In this document: positions 56,320 to 64,000 of the stretch, piece by piece
How positions within the stretch are numbered: the stretch's first letter is position 1
How the letters are laid out: every line of letters starts with the position of its first letter
Assembly (NCBI RefSeq): GCF_921293095.1
Contig: NC_060259.1
Span: 3,844,001-3,908,000, forward strand
Direction: 5' to 3'
Origin: Ischnura elegans
Lineage: Eukaryota; Arthropoda; Insecta; Odonata; Coenagrionidae
DNA: 64,000 nucleotides
The notes under the pieces: generated by a model
Seen by the model: only the letters and a program-made list of their open reading frames with translations
Database searches by the model: none
Told to the model about the DNA's origin: nothing
Position numbers and translations under genes: made by a program

Positions 56320-57772
56320 AGAGTAGGGCAGAGTGTAGATATATTAGTGGGTTGAAAAATAAAGGGGTAAGTTCAAAACTTTTCACAGACAAAGATTCTT
56401 CCAGAAATGAGAATAGAGAAGTAGAGAAAAAAATCAGCGTTTCAGGTATTACATTTAAGCACGAGAAGCGTCAGTCGAGCAACACGTTCAAAGGCAGTCA
56501 AGGCTCAAGTCATTTTGATAGTGTGTCAATAAGACATGCATTTCCATTTATCAGCGGTACAGAGCCTGTGAATAGTCTATTCGACAAAAGCAAATCAGAA
56601 CTATTCCCGAATCGCAATATTACTACTTCCGAAGTTTTAATCGTGGCTGTGGTTAATTGCCGTAGTTTAAGAAATAAGATTCCCGAATTCCACCATTTAA
56701 TTCATAGTACGAAGTGTAATGTCATTTTTGAAACAGAAAGTTGGCTACTGATGATTCAGACAATGAGATCTTCCCAAAGATTTTGCTTCATCTCGCTTTT
56801 AAAGTAGGAATTTAATAAATTACATAGGTTAGTAGGCTACACTACAAGTCATGCAATCTATTTACGCGTTCTATTGCTGCCGTTATAATCTCTTATTGAT
56901 CGTGGAAAAAATGACATTCGGAATCTGTCTGTTCTGCAATCTATCTCTCTTATTTTATTTATATGATCTGATCTTCCGTAGTACGTTGGCGTCCGCAAGA
57001 TATGGTTAACTTCGTCAGAAAAGACACTGTTCTTGAATTTATCTAAAAGGTTTAGTCTATTTTTCAATCTACGGTGCGACAGAGATTCCCATCCGAGTTT
57101 ATCTAAGAGGTCAGTTACACTAACAAGACTATCGTAACGACCTTTCACATACCTGGCAGCTCTTCTTTGCACGCGTTCTAACTCTGTTATTAAGCCTTTT
57201 TCATGAGGGTCCCAAACACTGGCAGCGTATTCCAAATGTGGTCTAACGAGGGAAAAGTAGCTAATTTCTCTCACTTTGTCGTCGCACTTTCCTAATATTC
57301 TTTTGACAAAACCCATTTTACGATTAGCTTGACCGGTTATTTCTCGAATATGTTTATTCCACGATAGATCATTATTGAGTCTAACCCCTAGATATTTCAC
57401 AGATTCAACTGCCTTTAACTGCGCGCCCCGAATGACATAGTTACGCTGTAGGGAGTTATTCTTCTTCCAGAAATTCATTACGACGCATTTTTCCAAATTT
57501 AATTCTAACTGCCAAGCATCGCACCAAGCTTGGATAGCAGCAAGGTCATTCGTTAGTCCATCTATATCTTTGCTGGAACGAATTTCTCTGTAAACTACAG
57601 CGTCGTCTGCAAATAATCGTAACTTACTCTGCACTACTTCGCCAATGTCGTTTATATAAAGAAGGAATAGGAGTGGGCCAATGACACTACCCTGAGGAAC
57701 GCCAGAAGTGACTCTAACCTCATTGGAGACTGCACCGTCTAATACTACTCTTTGGACGCGGTCGCTCAAAAA
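56043..57772. repeat. Right arm of the 1,730-bp inverted repeat (CR1 family A composite)
   Basis: This mirrors 52563-54292: ORF1 C-terminus and EN start on plus (56043-56778), a short junction segment (56779-56822), then 3' UTR and RT on minus. Unlike the left arm it continues outward without a break into the rest of ORF2 up to 59500. Confidence 0.92.
56352..56807 (+). pseudogene. CR1-like ORF2 N-terminus (endonuclease start), right arm
   Basis: It has the same 151-codon content as the left-arm copy at 53528-53983: VAVVNCRSLRNKIPEFHHLI and FETESWL, then the shared frameshift and the same end. It follows the ORF1 C-terminal piece by 32 bp. Bases 56750-56778 duplicate 59472-59500 in inverse orientation, exactly where the minus-strand ORF2 begins. 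Confidence 0.8.
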
Positions 57773-59500
57773 TTCTCTAATCCAGGAAATGACATCTTCG
57801 TCTAGACCATAAGATTTCAGTTTTATTATTAACTTTCCGTGGGGTACTTTATCAAATGCCTTTTTGAAATCAAGAAAAATCGCGTCTACTGGAATGTTGT
57901 CTTCCCCGGAGACTAAAATATCGTGGGCGAAAAGCGCTAACTGAGTTTCGCACGATCTGCTTTTCCTGAATCCATGTTGATTTCCCATTAATAAGTTTTG
58001 CGCGTCTAGGTGTTTCATTACCGAGCTGACTACGATGTGTTCAAGGACTTTGCAAGAGATGGACGTTAAAGATATCGGCCTGTAATTAGATGGCTGTTCC
58101 TTGTCTCCACTTTTAAATATAGGCGTTACATTAGCGATTTTCCAGTCATTAGGTACTTCGTGTTGCTTGATGGATTTACTGAATATTAACTGCAAGTAGG
58201 GGGCAAGTTCTGAGGCTAGTTCTTTATATACGCGAGAAGGGATTTCGTCTGGACCAGGTGATTTATTTGGACTAAGCGATTTCAATATATTTTCTATTCC
58301 GAGCGTACTAATGTCAATAGCTGGCATCTTATGTAGACAGGGATTGTCATCGGTCTCGGGTGAGTTTCCGGAAGGCTCCGTGAACACGCTCTTAAAGTAG
58401 GAATTTAATAAATTGGCTTTATCGTAACTGCTTGTCAACACATCTCCATTGTCGTTTCTCAGGGAACATACGGTAGATCGTTTACCTTGAACTTCCCTAA
58501 CATATGACCAAAATGCTTTTGGGTTATCCTGTAACTGCTCTACTAGTGTTTTTCTTTTAAAATTCGTGAACGCATTCCTGAACGCTTCCTTCGTGGCGGC
58601 TTTAGTCATCCTATATTTTTTAATTATTAGCTCGCGTTCATTAGCGGATAAATCCGTGCTGACTTTTTTCATTTTAGCATGACACGCTCTCTGTCGCCTC
58701 AATGATTTTCTCACTTCCGCGTCGTACCATCTCGGTTCGCTGCCTTCTTTTACTATTTTACTAGGGATGTAGCTATTTATTCCCGAAGTTACGAGCGAAA
58801 GAAAAGCTTTCCAAGTATTCTCTACATTTAACTTTAATACTGATTCTTGAAACTCGGGGAAAGCATTTTTCATATGACTCTTAAACCCATCAAAATTAGC
58901 TCTTTTAAAAATGAAAACTTTACGCTCTTTTTTAAAGTTTACAGCGGTATTTAGAGAAAACTTTGCAGTTACTACCCTATGGTCACTTATTCCTTCGACA
59001 GTGCCAACGTTTATTACCTGATGTGGTATATTTGTCGCTAATAAATCAAGAATATTTTCTCCTCTGTTCGGTGCGGATGCTATTTGAAACAATGAATTAG
59101 ATGTGAAAGTGTGTAATAAAGCCTCGCAGATCACTTTATCCCTCCCACCAGGAATGAAGCTATAAGTCTCCCAATCTATAGAAGGTACGTTGAAATCTCC
59201 ACCCACAATCAAGTTTCTTTCAGGATACTTGGATGCTACGCTGTTTATTTGATTTTGAAAATCCAACATTGACGTTATATCTGAGTTAGGTGGTCTGTAA
59301 TACGAACATAATAAAATAGTTTTGAATTTTGGACATTTAATTAAACACCACACAGATTCAACGCTGGTCTCAGTTACGGTTATCGCTTGGCTGACGATTG
59401 AATTCTTTACAGCTATAAAAACTCCGCCCCCAACTCGATTAATTCTATCTTTCCGATAAACAGTGAACGATTTTGGGAAGATCTCATTGTCTGAATCATC
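56858..59500 (-). CDS. CR1-like ORF2: endonuclease (minus its first ~130 residues) plus full reverse transcriptase, intact frame
   Basis: One open frame of 831 codons from a GTG at 59353, open upstream to 59500 (DSDNEIFPKSFTVYRKDRIN, GGGVFIAVK). Domains in order: EN core (SYYRPPNSD, VGGDFNVPSIDWE, LDLLATN, GISDHRVV with Ser-Asp-His intact); linker EPRWYDAEVRKSLRRQR; RT (SPGPDEIPSRVYKELA, NYRPISLTSISCKVLEHI, GNQHGFRKSRS, FLDFKKAFDKVPHGK, SGVPQGSVIGPLLF, LFADDAVVY near residue 580); and the C-terminal region to NRTRK. The motifs I could check are unaltered. With the ORF1 and EN-start pieces nearby, the whole element is represented in the window, but in rearranged parts. The missing EN start means this copy alone is not functional. 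Confidence 0.9.
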   Translation of the reverse strand, partial: DDSDNEIFPKSFTVYRKDRINRVGGGVFIAVKNSIVSQAITVTETSVESVWCLIKCPKFKTILLCSYYRPPNSDITSMLDFQNQINSVASKYPERNLIVGGDFNVPSIDWETYSFIPGGRDKVICEALLHTFTSNSLFQIASAPNRGENILDLLATNIPHQVINVGTVEGISDHRVVTAKFSLNTAVNFKKERKVFIFKRANFDGFKSHMKNAFPEFQESVLKLNVENTWKAFLSLVTSGINSYIPSKIVKEGSEPRWYDAEVRKSLRRQRACHAKMKKVSTDLSANERELIIKKYRMTKAATKEAFRNAFTNFKRKTLVEQLQDNPKAFWSYVREVQGKRSTVCSLRNDNGDVLTSSYDKANLLNSYFKSVFTEPSGNSPETDDNPCLHKMPAIDISTLGIENILKSLSPNKSPGPDEIPSRVYKELASELAPYLQLIFSKSIKQHEVPNDWKIANVTPIFKSGDKEQPSNYRPISLTSISCKVLEHIVVSSVMKHLDAQNLLMGNQHGFRKSRSCETQLALFAHDILVSGEDNIPVDAIFLDFKKAFDKVPHGKLIIKLKSYGLDEDVISWIREFLSDRVQRVVLDGAVSNEVRVTSGVPQGSVIGPLLFLLYINDIGEVVQSKLRLFADDAVVYREIRSSKDIDGLTNDLAAIQAWCDAWQLELNLEKCVVMNFWKKNNSLQRNYVIRGAQLKAVESVKYLGVRLNNDLSWNKHIREITGQANRKMGFVKRILGKCDDKVREISYFSLVRPHLEYAASVWDPHEKGLITELERVQRRAARYVKGRYDSLVSVTDLLDKLGWESLSHRRLKNRLNLLDKFKNSVFSDEVNHILRTPTYYGRSDHINKIREIDCRTDRFRMSFFPRSIRDYNGSNRTRK

Positions 59501-59527
59501 TAATCAACAAATCTAATCAACAATCGA

Positions 59528-60201
59528 GACAAAGTGAGAGAAATTAGCTACTTTTCCCTCGTTAGACCACATTTGGAATACGCTGCCAGTGTTTGGGACC
59601 CTCATGAAAAAGGCTTAATAACAGAGTTAGAACGCGTGCAATGAAGAGCTGCCAGGTATGTGAAAGGTCGTTACGATAGTCTTGTTAGTGTAACTGACCT
59701 CTTACATAAACTCGGATGGGAATCTCTGTCGGACCGTAGATTGAAAAATAGACTAAACCTTTTAGATAAATTCAAGAGCAGTGTCTTTTCTGACGAAGTT
59801 AACCATATCTTGCGGACGCCAACGTACTACGGAAGATCAGATCATATAAATAAAATAAGAGAGATAGATTGCAGAACAGACAGATTCCGAATGTCATTTT
59901 TTCCACGATCAATAAGAGATTATAACGGCAGCAATAGAACGCGTAAATAGATTGCATGACTTGTAGTGTAGCCTACTAACCTATGTAAAACTTACTGCAT
60001 GTTTCTGAATTTCTATTCTATATTCTATTTCTAACAGCATATAGTAGTATAGTTTGTTATTATACGGGACGTTTCTTGGACGGTGTGGTGTGCATGTGGG
60101 AGTCCAAATGCATGCTGCATGCTGGTGATTGATCACCCCCTGCCAAACACCCTAGAGGTGGCTCGCAGGGTAATTTGTAGATGTAGATGTAGATGTAGAT
60201 G
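59528..60201 (+). mobile_element. CR1-like family A copy 6, 3' end with (GATGTA)n tail
   Basis: The plus strand runs from DKVREISYF (with a TGA at 59643 in place of a CGA-type codon) through the 96-codon frame 59660-59950 to GSNRTRK, then the 3' UTR and GATGTAGATGTAGATGTAGA ending at 60201. It is an almost identical inverse copy of 49851-50519, with one base seen to differ in the first 60 bp of the UTR end (CCCTGCGAG versus CCCCGCGAG). It abuts the ORF2 start of the opposite copy through a 27-bp AATCAACA-repeated filler (59501-59527). Confidence 0.88.
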
Positions 60202-60205
60202 CAAA

Positions 60206-60266
60206 CAGGGATGATCAGGAACAGGGCAGATCACGAACAGGGATGATCAGGATCATCCCTGTTCAG
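60206..60266. repeat. Short hairpin and repeat just outside the CR1 tail
   Basis: AACAGGGATGATCAGG, AACAGGGCAGATCACG and AACAGGGATGATCAGG are 16-bp direct units. GAACAGGGATGAT (60235-60247) pairs with ATCATCCCTGTTC (60252-60264) across a 4-bp loop. Confidence 0.75.
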
Positions 60267-60269
60267 GTT

Positions 60270-60745
60270 CAGAAAAGTGATCAGGGGATGTGGCCTAATT
60301 AAAGGAGGAGTGACTTATGGTCTTCGTAAAGACAGAAGGGCTTGTTTCTGTGGCGAAGATCACTTCCACAATCCAATTTAAGGGAGAAGCTCTCAAGGAG
60401 TGACTATGAACATACTTATCTACACACATGACACTCGTGTGGACTAGCGGTCAAATTAAGGGATTAATATCTTTTGTTGTCGTTTGTCTTTTGGCTGTAT
60501 TTGTCATGTCGTTTATGGAGTCGTTTCCAAGTAATTTTCGAAGTGAGAACTCTCCTGCAAACCCTCGTTCTCAAACCCATATCATTATTATTTTATATTG
60601 GGTCAGAGAAGCTGATCATTCTTTTCGCATGTGCGAGACATAACGACAATGAAACGTCACCTCACTTGGAGTTGAGATGTCCCATTACGTGTATTACTTA
60701 TTCGTCACCGCAATATTGATTTCATGGACATGAAATAGTGTCATA
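60270..60745. other. Unassigned sequence
   Basis: The overlapping frames at 60428-60719 show no recognisable motif. Confidence 0.4.
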
Positions 60746-60747
60746 AA

Positions 60748-60916
60748 TAACGGGTGGTAGTGTAGGTAGTAGTAGCAAATAAGGGGCTAACGTGAATTTA
60801 TTTTTTAACGTAGTCGTTCGAATTTTTCAACCTGAGAATACGTCATTTATTTTTCCTTCACGTTTAGGTGAGAATGGGCTCTAGGGTAAAATTTAAACTA
60901 CGAATTTCGCACCCTG
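60748..60916 (-). repeat. Repeat R, uninterrupted copy (empty target site)
   Basis: 169 bp matching the complement of 43454-43600 joined to 46166-46191. At 60761-60775 the sequence GTAGGTAGTAGTAGC takes the place of the Tc1-like element. The unit begins at CAGGGTGCGAAATTCG and ends at ACCACCCGTTA on its minus strand. Nature unknown; it may be a short MITE or SINE. Confidence 0.85.
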
Positions 60917-60919
60917 GTA

Positions 60920-63590
60920 CATCATTTACATTTGAGAAGCCTTAAGGGTGTTCTATCCTAATTCAAAAATCCAAATTCAACCGTCGCCGGATTTTAGTTG
61001 CGAAGTCGGCCGCAACGGCCAGTGGAATGGGAATCCTCCTTGGGCGGAGAGGAGTAGTCGCTGACCGAAGGAAAAAAAAGGAAAAGACGAGGGGTCGAGC
61101 TTCGCTCCCACCGAAAAAAACACCCGGCGCTGTATCAAATTTCACCTCGGAGGTGCGATATTGAGAGTGGTCGGGATTCGGAGGTTGATTTTTGCTCTCT
61201 GGTGGCATTAGTCCCATCTCAGCCACTCGGTTGACGTTTCTTGGAAGAATCCAAATACGCACGCTCTCGACGAGGCTGGTAAGTACGGCCGGCTTCTATG
61301 AAGAAAGGCGATTACTTGCATTGTTCTCTCCTTATTCGACTCCCCCTCGAACGGGAGAGCTGGTCAACGTTCTCATCTCAAAATTGTTAAGTGTTCTTCA
61401 AAGCATCGTTAAAGTCAATTACGCTAACCGAAATGCGCGTACTTCGTGAAACTTTTTTTTAACGTACAACTTTACATTTTTACGTTATTCCTCAGTATGA
61501 ATGAAATAGTAACCACCCACGTACATTTGAAAACGTGTATTCAATATAGTTACTTTCCGAAACATGTTTATTCAGTAATCATAGCGCTACAGGGAGAACA
61601 CTAATGAGAAATATGACAAATAATGAATGAACGAAAATTGATTTTCAATCATCTTTAATATTTATTGATTTATATGGTAAGAATATCATAAATTGCATAT
61701 TGCATCAGACATCACATACAGCTTTAATAAAGCCAATAACCCTGAATATATCGCATCGGGTAATATTGACTTTTTCTTGGATGTTTTTTTAACAAAATGA
61801 TGCCGTTCGAACTAGAGTTTTTCTGGTCTCTAATTTCTTGTAATTCTGACTGAAGTAACGTTTAATATTCAAAGTGTTCCCTAGTTTTGCTGCAACCGAC
61901 GTTTTGACCCGATGCGACCGAAAGTGCTACAATTTATTCTCGCTACCGATCCATCGTGGAGACGATTAAAATTCATTCGCTCGAATTTGGCTTGATGAAA
62001 TCGCCGATGACTCATCTTCCTGGAATACACCCATGTGCAAATTTTACAATACTATCAAGGAGGTGTGGATTCAAATGATCAGCTTTGCTTAAATTATCGC
62101 TGGACGGCATGAAAATCGGCCCTGATACCATTCCTGCTATTTCGTTTTTAAAATGACCTCCTAAATCCGAATGTTAACTCTGTTTTTCTCCATCACCCAC
62201 CATTTTGGGAAGAGCCTCCAATTTTTACCACTTTTTGGTCATTTGGAGAAATTAAAAGGATTATTTTAGCATTTAAATTTTTTCTAGGAGTTTTGAGGGG
62301 TGCAAAATTCTGAAAAAATAATATTAATGGTAAAGATGTAGATTTGAGGGGAATTAGTCTCCGTTAATTGTGTAAAAACGCATTGAAAATGACCATTTTT
62401 GCCATTTTTTCGCAAATTTTCACGTATTTAAAAATATTTCCAGCTTCTATTTCACATCATCCTCCCCGAAAGATAATAATACAAAGCAGCAAGAAACAGC
62501 AGTATTAATAAAAATATTTTGCTGTTTAGCATAGCAGCAATAATTAAAATATGTAGCAATAGCTCGGAAGATTCACTTTACTACTCTGGCCCTCGCAGTG
62601 CCTCTCCCGCTCAGGCTTGGACGGCAATTTTCTTGATTTCGCAGCTAAAAAAAAAAGTAATACTTTCTAGTTCCACGAAGAATGTAAAACTGAGATTTTA
62701 TAATTTCATTGGATTAAAAAAGTATTCTTTCTCCTTAATCATGGAATTCCGCAAAGTATCAGCCTCTAAAATCAATTATGTATATTGAAGTTGTCATCAT
62801 CTTCCCTCGGTATACCTCTAGCGATCGCAGAGTCAACTCTTTCGGTGTTCTGGACAAGGATCCTTTTTTTCCAAGTAATTTAAATAGTGCAAAACAGTAA
62901 AAAATGTTTTACTCCGGCTTTTTCCAGGTGAATGTCAGTATGTGGGCTTGAGTTGTGAATATTACCGTGATTTAATATGTAATTAAATTACACGTGTGTA
63001 AAATCATCGTCATCGCTTCTGCTATGTTTGCGGTGAATTGACTAAAACATCGCAACAATAATCTCTTTCTTTAATTCTTTAAACTGCTTATAAATTTTTC
63101 TCTGGCTGCCAAATTGGCGGTCAGGGCTAGGATTAAGCTCCAAGTGTTTGCTGCACCACTTGTTACAGTAATTTGACCAAATACTTGGAGAAACTAATGT
63201 AACATATGGTACGAAGTTGCGCCTATATGGATGCCAATCTCTTACAAAAGGGCATAAAAATCTTTTCCAGTAGGACAAGAGCGCCAACACTGAAATTAAT
63301 TTCTACGTAAGATGAAGGCTTGGTTTTTTTACTGTAATTAAATGCATTGTTGATAGAAATTATGATGCCATGTGACCCAGAAAAATGGAGACTGTTTATG
63401 GATTCGTCAAAGACAAGCTTTGAAGTGGTCCTGTTGGCCAATGGGAATGAGTTACCTTCTATCCTATCTGCATACTCTGCTGATATGAAGGAGACGTACC
63501 GATATATCAGTTGAATCCTTGAGAATACTAATTATCGTGATTATAATTGATAAGTTTGCGCTAATCTGAAAGTTGTCGCTCTACTCACGG
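60920..63590. other. Unassigned sequence
   Basis: Frames up to 99 codons (60963-61262 minus; 62519-62788) lack motifs. The minus frames at 63042-63441 (PYVTLVSPSIWSNYCNKWC) may belong to another decayed repeat protein, but I do not recognise it. Confidence 0.35.
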
Positions 63591-63599
63591 GACTGCAAT

Positions 63600-63893
63600 C
63601 AGGCTTCACGAAATACTGCTGCTCCCTTGAATACAACAGCCGCGCCCGAGAAAACATTACATCTTACGGAAATGGCCTCTGCGAGAAAGCTTCACTCATG
63701 GTTATGAAAATGTCGCCCATGTTTCCCTGGTTCCGACAGAAAATATTCACTTGCCACCATTGCACATCAAACTAGGACAGATGAAATACTTTGTGAAAGC
63801 AATCGACAAGACAGGAGCTGAATTTCAATTTTTAACTAAAATTCCTTGTATTAGTGAGGCTAAAACCAAGGAAGAAATTCTTTTAGGTTTTTA
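63600..63893 (+). pseudogene. Fragment of a second uncharacterised multicopy repeat protein
   Basis: The plus strand reads YENVAHVSLVPTENIHLPPL, then HIKLGQMKYFVKAIDKTGAE, FQFLTKIPCISEAKTKEEIL and LGF before a stop at about 63893. I recall the LPPLHIKLG-x2-K-x-FVKA block from long uncharacterised arthropod proteins present in many genomic copies. The upstream part is broken and the C-terminus missing. No function is assigned. Confidence 0.5.
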
Positions 63894-63904
63894 GAAGACT
63901 TATT

Positions 63905-64000
63905 TTAATTCCCACTTTCTTAGCACTCCTTCATTACTTACTCATTCGATCAATTTTATCTTCATCATTCTTCGGTGGCACCACATTTCGAATGCTTCCA
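63905..64000 (-). pseudogene. RTE-like LINE C-terminal fragment, runs off the window
   Basis: On the minus strand: EAFEMWCHRRMMKIKLIE, a stop, then VSNEGVLRKW. This is the same block as EAFEMWCYRRMMKIKWIDRVSNEEVLRRVGE in family B (13658-14089). It is older than those copies, given its stop codon. The remainder lies to the right of the window. Confidence 0.75.

Noticed and set aside
49851..60201. Simple twin-priming explanation of the CR1 complex
   Set aside because: Twin priming inverts a 5' segment without duplicating the 3' end. Here the RT and 3' UTR occur in both orientations on both sides.
63042..63441. Possible host gene exons on the minus strand
   Set aside because: Two short overlapping frames with no recognisable domain or convincing splice structure.
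1..64000. CRISPR arrays, bacterial operons, phage modules or rRNA genes
   Set aside because: None was seen. The repeats present are eukaryotic transposons and tandem units without spacer structure.

Overview
The window looks like intergenic DNA of an arthropod, most likely an insect, made almost entirely of transposable elements. I could recognise no host protein-coding gene. The evidence is the repeat content: CR1-like and RTE-like non-LTR retrotransposons with (GATGTA)n or (GAT)n 3' tails, and BED-finger hAT, pogo, Tc1/IS630-type, piggyBac and PIF/Harbinger-like DNA elements. Almost every coding remnant carries stops or frameshifts. The species cannot be fixed from the sequence alone.

Layout. 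1-5.5 kb: the broken end of an uncharacterised repeat-encoded protein, one tRNA-like relic, then unassigned DNA. 5.5-11.9 kb: three overlapping or nested CR1-like copies. One of them is interrupted by a younger inverted copy of the same family and by a 1.56 kb DNA element (8076-9636) with 3-bp target duplications. 11.9-15.9 kb: RTE-like copies facing each other, one split by a 648-bp TA-flanked MITE. 15.9-18.2 kb: a second copy of that MITE, a hAT relic and a 51-bp tandem repeat. 22.0-23.7 kb: an internally deleted pogo-like element. 25.8-26.6 kb: an element with about 200-bp terminal inverted repeats. 28.5-32.3 kb: a decayed near-full-length RTE-like copy, then a clean 5'-truncated RTE insertion with a 12-bp target duplication.

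34.0-36.1 kb is a PIF/Harbinger-like element (TAA duplication) that contains a 248+77+248 bp palindrome with one tRNA-like promoter per arm. 36.1-39.3 kb: a hAT relic, a third MITE copy and a CR1 scrap. 40.7 kb: a tRNA-derived hairpin. 43.6-46.2 kb: a decayed Tc1-like element whose uninterrupted target repeat also lies in the window at 60.75 kb. 46.2-49.5 kb: a second, only lightly damaged CR1/L2-superfamily LINE. 49.85-60.2 kb: a complex of five pieces of one CR1-like family arranged as nested inverted repeats. The inner arms are 1,730 bp each with no length difference. The complex includes an intact 831-codon EN-RT frame and a 377-codon ORF1 with a coiled coil and an SGNH-esterase-like domain. 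A decayed piggyBac lies inside it. The last kilobase holds fragments of another unnamed repeat protein and an RTE C-terminus that runs off the edge.

The genes do not form a pathway; they record successive insertions. The relative order can be read in several places, for example a young CR1 fragment inside an older one, and a MITE inside an RTE copy. The structures most worth checking are the 49.85-60.2 kb inverted CR1 complex and the palindrome with two tRNA-like promoters.
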